From the NCBI GenBank assembly GCA_945868555.1, contig CAMBMC010000072.1:1-9833 (forward strand): DNA of 9,833 nt. Direction: 5' to 3'. Position numbers and translations under genes: made by a program. This stretch comes from Chitinophaga pinensis. GTDB lineage: Bacteria > Bacteroidota > Bacteroidia > Flavobacteriales_D > Crocinitomicaceae. Of the stretch, positions 1 through 4,122 are shown piece after piece. Numbering within the stretch: position 1 is the stretch's first letter; each line of letters opens with the position of its first letter. The notes under the pieces are model-generated. The model made no database searches. It saw only the letters and a program-made list of their open reading frames with translations, and had not been told where the DNA came from.

Positions 1-159
1 GTTGGAACTCAAATTGATTTCAACAAGAAGAACAGCATCGAACTTGGTATCATGATGCGTGACTATCAAACGAAGAAAAACACAGGTTTGGTTCTTTGTG
101 TGACCTACTCGCACACTTTTCTTAAAGACAGAAAATTCAAGAGCAAAGCCTCCCAGTAA
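1..159 (+). CDS. C-terminal fragment of a probable outer-membrane beta-barrel protein
   Basis: Frame 1 is open from the first base and ends with TAA at 157-159, giving the last 52 residues of a gene that begins outside the window. The visible part alternates polar and hydrophobic residues (NSIELGIMMR, then TGLVLCVTYSHTF), as in the last strands of an outer-membrane beta-barrel, followed by a basic tail (KDRKFKSKASQ). The pattern of a strand starting IELG, a short turn, then a closing strand ending in an aromatic residue resembles DUF2490-type proteins of Bacteroidota, but the fragment is too short for a firm family call. It converges on the minus-strand SDR gene. Its stop codon is the first three bases of a 7-bp-period repeat array, so the array may have grown into, or trimmed, the original gene end. 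Confidence 0.6.
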   Translation, partial: VGTQIDFNKKNSIELGIMMRDYQTKKNTGLVLCVTYSHTFLKDRKFKSKASQ

Positions 160-212
160 TGGCGAATTACTCGTAACTAATTACGAATTACCAATGACGA
201 ATTACTAATTAA
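157..212. repeat. 7-bp tandem repeat array A, consensus GAATTAC
   Basis: Eight consecutive heptads can be read without a gap: TAATGGC, GAATTAC, TCGTAAC, TAATTAC, GAATTAC, CAATGAC, GAATTAC, TAATTAA. Three are identical and the others differ by one to several bases. The first heptad contains the TAA stop of the upstream gene. The array lies in opposite orientation to array B at 281-308, so the two could pair across the convergent-gene gap. It is too AT-rich and degenerate for a CRISPR and has no coding potential. The function is unknown; a transcription-end or structural role is inference. Confidence 0.8.
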
Positions 213-280
213 GATACTGTTCAAATCTTTTATACTTAAATCGTAGAAGTAAGATTCCAACTGAAGAAGTCGACCCATTC

Positions 281-308
281 GTAATTCATAATTTGTAATT
301 TGTAATTA
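281..308. repeat. 7-bp tandem repeat array B, consensus GTAATTC (inverse of array A)
   Basis: Four heptads, GTAATTC, ATAATTT, GTAATTT and GTAATTA, are preceded by a partial unit ending CATTC at 276-280. GTAATTC is the reverse complement of GAATTAC, so this is the same family as array A facing the other way. The last heptad supplies the minus-strand TAA stop of the SDR gene (plus-strand tta, 306-308), and a run of five C follows inside the coding sequence. The same arrangement, heptads then a C-run then coding sequence, is seen upstream of dnaE. Confidence 0.75.
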
Positions 309-989
309 CCCCCTAAGCGTTCCCATTCCTCCATCCACATGCAAAATCTGTCCTGTAATCCAAGCTGATTTTTCGCTAAGCAGGAATTCGATTGAATTGG
401 ATAGATCCGCTGTTGTCCCGACCATTTTCATCGGATTGCGTTGTGCCGATGCTTCCATCTTTTCAGGAGTCGAAAGGAATTTTTCGCCCAAAGGTGTGTT
501 TGTTAACGATGGCGCAATGGCATTTACCCGTATGGTTGGCGCAAATTCAGCAGCCAATGAACGCGTAAGTCCTTCAATCGCACCCTTCGCCATGGCAATG
601 GAAGAGTGAAAAGTCATACCGGTGGATGCTGCAACTGAACTAAATAAAACGATCGAAGGGTTTGAACCCTGTTTCAAGTTGGGTAAATACTTCTGAATAC
701 TTTGAAAAGCACCAAGCACATTGACAGTCAAATCGTTCATTACTTCCTCCTGTTTGTACCGATGAAATGGTTTAAGGTTGATTGTTCCAGGAAAATAAAC
801 AAGTCCATCCAATTTTTCTGTGATTTCAGGCAATTGATCCAACGAATATTCAGCTGCAATTAGTAAATCAGAATACCCATTCACTTCACTTCTAGAAACA
901 CCAATTACCCTGTGTCCTGTTGAAATCAATTGTTGACAAGTCGCCTGTGCCATAGCACTTGATGCGCCAATAAAAAGATATGTACTCAT
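306..989 (-). CDS. Atypical short-chain dehydrogenase/reductase lacking the catalytic tyrosine
   Basis: A 227-residue Rossmann-fold protein of normal SDR length. The N-terminal nucleotide-binding loop reads GASSAMA (residues 8-14), a degraded form of the usual TGxxxGxG; the usual NNAG is replaced by YFPG (65-68). N90 of VNVLGAF, S118 of FSSVA and K135 are in the positions of the Asn-Ser-Tyr-Lys tetrad, but the tyrosine position (131) is Ile, in HSSIAMAKGA. The C-terminal half (RVNAIAPS, then ITGQILHVDGG) is classic SDR. ATG at 989-987 overlaps the TGA of the upstream TIGR03643 gene by 4 bases (ATGA), so the pair is probably co-transcribed and translationally coupled. I recall relatives with the same missing tyrosine near photolyase-like genes in Bacteroidota. 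The enzyme may use an unusual mechanism or only bind a nucleotide; substrate unknown. Confidence 0.9.
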   Translation of the reverse strand: MSTYLFIGASSAMAQATCQQLISTGHRVIGVSRSEVNGYSDLLIAAEYSLDQLPEITEKLDGLVYFPGTINLKPFHRYKQEEVMNDLTVNVLGAFQSIQKYLPNLKQGSNPSIVLFSSVAASTGMTFHSSIAMAKGAIEGLTRSLAAEFAPTIRVNAIAPSLTNTPLGEKFLSTPEKMEASAQRNPMKMVGTTADLSNSIEFLLSEKSAWITGQILHVDGGMGTLRG

Positions 990-1354
990 TTTGTTCGTTT
1001 AGATATTTTATTTCCACTTATTGCGCGTTGTCTAGTGCATTTGAACCGATCGATGTCAAGATTTCTCTTCGCAACATGTTTGGTTTTACAGGCCTCAACC
1101 CGAGTTCTCCATCGCGTGTAAGATGAAAACTTCAATTCCTTTTTCATCAAATTGCGCACTTTTGACTCGCTTAAACCAAACTGTAGTTTTATCGCATCAA
1201 AAGGTGTTCGATCCTCCCATGCCATTTCAATGATCCGATCGATATCTTCATCAGACAATTCACTTTTCTTCTCCTCAATGACGGTCGAGATGACATAAGC
1301 CGAGGGCGAAGGTAAATCGCTGTAATGACAGTAGTTTTCGTCCATTGTTTTCAT
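986..1354 (-). CDS. TIGR03643/DUF2805 family protein
   Basis: A 122-residue basic protein. Residues about 36-97 match what I know of the TIGR03643/DUF2805 family: DRIIEMAWEDRTPFDAIKLQ, then FGLSESKVRNLMKKELK, then a WRTRV block and TKH. The central PFDAIKLQFGLSESKVRNLM segment looks like a helix-turn-helix, which with the many Lys and Arg residues suggests nucleic-acid binding, but no function is established. In Bacteroidota and Proteobacteria the family is commonly found near cryptochrome/photolyase genes; none is in this window. The start used is ATG at 1354-1352; a second ATG three codons in (1345-1343) is also possible. No clear Shine-Dalgarno is seen. It is the first gene of a two-gene minus-strand operon with the SDR. 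Confidence 0.85.
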   Translation of the reverse strand: MKTMDENYCHYSDLPSPSAYVISTVIEEKKSELSDEDIDRIIEMAWEDRTPFDAIKLQFGLSESKVRNLMKKELKFSSYTRWRTRVEACKTKHVAKRNLDIDRFKCTRQRAISGNKISKRTK

Positions 1355-1426
1355 TTGTCGGGATTACTTTCACATATCAACATTAAAAACTCCAAAAGGT
1401 TCATGAATCGCTTATGCAATCTATCG

Positions 1427-1434
1427 TATTTTTG
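1427..1434 (+). promoter_or_regulatory. Possible Bacteroidota -7 box (TATTTTTG)
   Basis: TATTTTTG fits the TAnnTTTG -7 consensus of Bacteroidota sigma factors. It sits only 5 bases before the ATG at 1440, so if it is used, the esterase mRNA would be leaderless or would start translation at a downstream ATG (1443 or 1452). No convincing -33 TTG is seen. It may be a chance match. Confidence 0.35.
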
Positions 1435-1439
1435 TGGCT

Positions 1440-2387
1440 ATGATGAAGACCATGCACTTGGCATTTTGCTTTTATATTTTTTCGGGGATCTCATACTCAA
1501 GTTTTTCCCAGGATGTTCCCTCCGTTTCTTGTGGAAAAATTGTGCGAATTACTGATTTCCCTTCCTCGTTTGTCACGAAAAGAACAATTGACATTTGGCT
1601 TCCTCGGACATATGATGAAATGACTCCATTTGATGTCTTGTACATGCACGACGGGCAGATGTTGTTTGACTCTAGCATCACATGGAACAAGCAAGCATGG
1701 GAAGTGGACGAGGCGCTTTGTGCTTTAGAATACAACGTGATTGTTGTCGGTATTTGGAATGCAGGAAGTGAGCGTCACTCGGATTATTTCCCACAGCAGC
1801 CCTTCGAGGAAATGCGTGTTCAAGATCGAGAAATCATCTCTGCACAATTGAACGATGCAGGACGAAGTAAGGGTCAGTTCACTCCAAATTCAGACAATTA
1901 TTTAAAATTCATTGTCAACGAGTTAAAGCCCTATATCGACAGTTCCTTTCGCGTAAAAACGTCACGTGAACACACGTACGTCGCTGGAAGCAGCATGGGT
2001 GGATTGATTTCGTTGTATGCCTTGTGTGAGTATCCTGATGTCTTCGGTGGAGCTGCTTGTCTTTCTACCCATTGGCCAGGAACATTCACTGTGGAGAACA
2101 ATCCTTTCCCAGAAGCCATGCGAAACTACCTAAAGAAAAATTTGCCGTCTTCGAAAAACCATAGGATCTACTTTGATTATGGCGATCAAACCTTAGACGC
2201 GCTCTATCCCCCACTTCAAGAACAGGTAGATCGTGTCATGAAGAAACGACATTACAAAAGCAATCAATCGTGGGAGACACGATTTTTTCAAGGGGATGAC
2301 CATAGCGAACGGTCATGGTCGAAACGCCTCATTTCTCCTTTACTATTCCTTTTTCAGAAGGAAGTTATCGTATTGATTTCAAAGTAG
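1440..2387 (+). CDS. Secreted alpha/beta-hydrolase, putative esterase (esterase D/PF00756 type)
   Basis: A 315-residue protein counted from ATG 1440; GTG 1434, ATG 1443 and ATG 1452 are in-frame alternatives. The first 24 residues form a signal peptide (MMKT, hydrophobic LAFCFYIFSGISYSSF, then SQ before DVPS), so it is exported to the periplasm or surface. The mature part follows the putative-esterase fold: strand YMHDGQMLFD with the conserved HDGQ (about 70-73), WEVDEAL, VVGIWNAGSERHSDYFP, then the nucleophile elbow GSSMG (183-187, Ser185). An Asp in YFDYGDQTLD (about 249 or 253) and His288 in GDDHSERSW are the likely remaining triad members. Homologues hydrolyse carboxyl esters, for example feruloyl, acetyl or siderophore esters; the substrate cannot be read here. 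It is divergent from the TIGR03643 operon and stands alone. Confidence 0.88.
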   Translation: MMKTMHLAFCFYIFSGISYSSFSQDVPSVSCGKIVRITDFPSSFVTKRTIDIWLPRTYDEMTPFDVLYMHDGQMLFDSSITWNKQAWEVDEALCALEYNVIVVGIWNAGSERHSDYFPQQPFEEMRVQDREIISAQLNDAGRSKGQFTPNSDNYLKFIVNELKPYIDSSFRVKTSREHTYVAGSSMGGLISLYALCEYPDVFGGAACLSTHWPGTFTVENNPFPEAMRNYLKKNLPSSKNHRIYFDYGDQTLDALYPPLQEQVDRVMKKRHYKSNQSWETRFFQGDDHSERSWSKRLISPLLFLFQKEVIVLISK

Positions 2388-2435
2388 GCACAGAATCTCT
2401 ACTCCGTACATCCATTACGACCTTATCTGTTTTCT

Positions 2436-2490
2436 TTGTTGAAAAATTGTTGATTATATTTTAATCTTTTGTTGATTACTTTTTAATCTT
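2436..2490 (+). promoter_or_regulatory. Helically phased 11/22-bp repeat array, candidate operator upstream of dinB
   Basis: The box TTGTTGA occurs at 2436, 2447 and 2469, that is at 11- and 22-bp steps. The two 22-bp units 2447-2468 and 2469-2490 are directly tandem and differ at two positions. Each contains an exact dyad GATTA-N5-TAATC (2452-2466 and 2474-2488). The second dyad ends 20 bases before the -7 box at 2508, where a bound dimer would cover the -33 region. This is the geometry expected of two repressor or activator dimers on one DNA face. The regulator is not identified; a LexA-like protein is plausible only from the nature of the downstream genes. Confidence 0.6.
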
Positions 2491-2507
2491 TAAAGGCTAA
2501 AATGTAG

Positions 2508-2515
2508 TAACTTTG
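2508..2515 (+). promoter_or_regulatory. Probable -7 box of the dinB promoter (TAACTTTG)
   Basis: TAACTTTG matches TAnnTTTG exactly. It would start transcription near 2521, giving a leader of about 85 bases before the dinB ATG. The -33 element is not obvious; the TTT at 2489-2491, at the edge of the second dyad, is the best candidate. Confidence 0.5.
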
Positions 2516-2588
2516 AGCTAGAGTCAATGGCTATTTCCTTGGTCAATGCTTCCGCAGATTTTACGATATGCAGCTATTTTTTTTAACC

Positions 2589-2605
2589 GTTTAACATTGT
2601 TGAAC
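2589..2605 (+). promoter_or_regulatory. 17-bp palindrome touching the dinB start codon
   Basis: GTTTAACA-T-TGTTGAAC forms two 8-base arms that pair completely with one G-T wobble around a single central base. It ends one base before the ATG. It also contains a fourth TTGTTGA (2597-2603), the box of the array at 2436-2490. As DNA it could be a roadblock operator; as RNA a one-base loop is unfavourable, so a protein site is more likely than a hairpin. Confidence 0.4.
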
Positions 2606-2606
2606 T

Positions 2607-3824
2607 ATGGCTGTTTTGCGCTCAATTGTACACATGGATCTCGATACTTTTTTTGTATCGTGTGAACGCTTGTTAGACAGTCGTCTGGTGGGCAAACCGA
2701 TTTTAATTGGCGGGACGAGTGACCGTGGGGTTGTAGCGTCGTGTAGTTACGAAGCGCGAAAATTCGGCATTCATTCCGCTATGCCGATGAAAATGGCGAA
2801 GGAGCGTTGTCCAGAGGCGATTGTCATCAAAGGCAACACGAGTACCTACACCAACTACTCAAAGATGGTGACTGATATCATACGGGAGTCGGCGCCGGTG
2901 TATGAAAAAGCTTCTGTGGATGAGTTTTACTTGGATCTTTCGGGAATGGATCAATTCTTTGGCACCTTAAAATACGCCTCAGAATTGCGGCAAAAAATCA
3001 TCAACGAAACAGGGCTTCCAATTTCCTTTGGCTTATCGCAGAACAAAACGGTTTCAAAAATTGCTACAGGCGAAGCCAAGCCAAACAATGAGATGCGGAT
3101 TGATCATGGAACAGAAAAAGGATTTTTAGGGCCCTTGTCTGTACAGAAGATTCCGATGGTCGGACTTAAAACCTACCAAACGCTTTGCAATCTCGGTGTC
3201 CGAAAAATTCAGACCATTCAAGAGATGCCGATTGAAATGATGGAAAGCGCCTTAGGTCAGAATGGTGCTGGAATATGGAAAAAGGCTCAAGGAATTGACC
3301 ATTCTCCTGTGGAACAGTACAACGAACGGAAATCGATTTCCACAGAGCGCACCTTTGACTACGACACCATTGACGTGCATAAATTAAATGGCATTATGGC
3401 GGCTATGGCAGAGAATCTTGCCTTTCAGTTGCGCCGTGCAAACAAGTTAACCGCTTGTGTTACCGTTAAAATTCGGTATTCTGATTTTCAAACCCACACC
3501 TTACAGAAACAGGTCCCCTACACGGCTGCCGACCATGAGCTTATGCCACTTGTCGCCGAACTTTTTGAGCGACTTTACAACCGCAGAATGCTTGTTCGCT
3601 TGATCGGTATTCGCTACAGCACATTGGTTTCAGGCAATCATCAACTCAATTTATTCGACGATGGCACGAGGTATTCTGAGCTATACACTGCCATGGACAA
3701 GATCCGACAGCGCTTTGGCGACCGCGCCGTAATGCGAGCCATTGCACTTGATGCCCGAACCATTGGTCGCTGGAATCCCTTCAATGGAGAGCCCCCGCCG
3801 CTATTGGCGAATCGAAGAATATAA
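2607..3824 (+). CDS. dinB: DNA polymerase IV, Y-family translesion polymerase
   Basis: A 405-residue Y-family polymerase that copies past damaged template bases. All catalytic acids are present: D11 in HMDLDTFF, and D105/E106 in SVDEFYLDL. F16 sits at the steric-gate position that excludes ribonucleotides. SYEARKFGI (47-55) is the finger-domain dNTP-contact motif. The little-finger region follows from KSISTERTF (242-250), and Q346-L-N-L-F350 is a clear beta-clamp-binding motif, followed by a 50-residue tail. So this is an active polymerase, unlike actinobacterial or proteobacterial ImuB, which has lost these acids. In Bacteroidota this DinB type is normally paired with a DnaE-like polymerase, as here (dnaE follows after 298 bp). 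The start at ATG 2607 gives the usual N-terminus. Control probably comes through the phased repeats and the palindrome upstream. Confidence 0.95.
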   Translation: MAVLRSIVHMDLDTFFVSCERLLDSRLVGKPILIGGTSDRGVVASCSYEARKFGIHSAMPMKMAKERCPEAIVIKGNTSTYTNYSKMVTDIIRESAPVYEKASVDEFYLDLSGMDQFFGTLKYASELRQKIINETGLPISFGLSQNKTVSKIATGEAKPNNEMRIDHGTEKGFLGPLSVQKIPMVGLKTYQTLCNLGVRKIQTIQEMPIEMMESALGQNGAGIWKKAQGIDHSPVEQYNERKSISTERTFDYDTIDVHKLNGIMAAMAENLAFQLRRANKLTACVTVKIRYSDFQTHTLQKQVPYTAADHELMPLVAELFERLYNRRMLVRLIGIRYSTLVSGNHQLNLFDDGTRYSELYTAMDKIRQRFGDRAVMRAIALDARTIGRWNPFNGEPPPLLANRRI

Positions 3825-3828
3825 AATC

Positions 3829-3877
3829 GGAGCATGGAACATGGAGCATAGAACATGGATTTATTCTATACTCCATC
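3829..3877. repeat. 7-bp tandem repeat array, GGARCAT family
   Basis: Starting five bases after the dinB stop, heptads read GGAGCAT, GGAACAT, GGAGCAT, AGAACAT, then decay through GGATTTA, TTCTATA and CTCCATC. An inverted copy, CCATGCTCC at 3898-3906, pairs exactly with GGAGCATGG at 3829-3837 and encloses the hairpin at 3879-3894. This family has the same 7-bp period as the GTAATTC family next to it but an unrelated sequence. Confidence 0.7.
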
Positions 3878-3878
3878 A

Positions 3879-3894
3879 GTCAGCCGAAGCTGAC
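3879..3894 (+). other. Hairpin between dinB and dnaE
   Basis: GTCAGC-CGAA-GCTGAC is a perfect 6-bp stem with a 4-base loop. No T-run follows, so it is not a standard intrinsic terminator. It lies inside the larger pairing of 3829-3837 with 3898-3906 and may act as an mRNA processing or stability element between the two polymerase genes. Confidence 0.5.
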
Positions 3895-3906
3895 GGTCCA
3901 TGCTCC

Positions 3907-4072
3907 AATAACTCGTAATTCGTAACTCGTAATTTATAATTAACAGCTCCAAATGGTGACTTTGAGTATGCTGCGCACCTCAGCCACCAAATAACTCGTA
4001 ATTCGTAACTCGTAATTTATAATTAACAGCTCCAAATGGTGACTTCGAGTATGCTGCGCACCTCAGCCACCA
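3907..4072. repeat. 83-bp direct repeat, two tandem full copies
   Basis: Copies at 3907-3989 and 3990-4072 are identical except for one base (T3963/C4046). Each copy has two parts. The first is about 35 bases of GTAATTC-family heptads. The second is about 45 bases holding an imperfect palindrome: TGGTG..CT..GAG (3954-3966) pairs with CTC..AG..CACCA (3979-3989) around a GC-rich loop. The second part resembles the REP-like hairpin elements common between genes in Bacteroidota. A truncated third copy follows from 4073. The near-identity of the copies implies a recent duplication. Confidence 0.9.
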
Positions 4073-4122
4073 AATAACTCGTAACTCGTAATTTTTCATT
4101 CTTAATTTTTAATTCTCCCCCC
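4073..4122. repeat. Truncated third copy of the 83-bp unit plus heptads abutting the dnaE start
   Basis: It begins like the other copies (AATAACTC) but lacks one heptad and the palindromic half. From 4081 heptads run in register: GTAACTC, GTAATTT, TTCATTC, TTAATTT, TTAATTC, then TCCCCCC, which ends directly at the TTG start of dnaE at 4123. The leader of dnaE is therefore made entirely of repeat sequence, with no Shine-Dalgarno and no in-frame ATG between the stop at 4075 and the TTG. Confidence 0.7.

Noticed and set aside
2447..2490. Minimal CRISPR or slippage microsatellite
   Set aside because: There are only two abutting 22-bp units without a spacer; the internal dyads and position before a promoter fit an operator better.
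2436..2605. Classic LexA box upstream of dinB
   Set aside because: Neither CTGT-N8-ACAG nor GAAC-N4-GTTC is present; only the GATTA-N5-TAATC dyads and the 17-bp palindrome are seen, so no named regulator is assigned.
3879..3906. Intrinsic terminator splitting dinB from dnaE2
   Set aside because: The GTCAGC/GCTGAC hairpin has no following T-run, so separate transcription units cannot be claimed from it.
3907..4095. Possible CRISPR array
   Set aside because: The 83-bp units are contiguous with no unique spacers, and there are no cas genes in the window.
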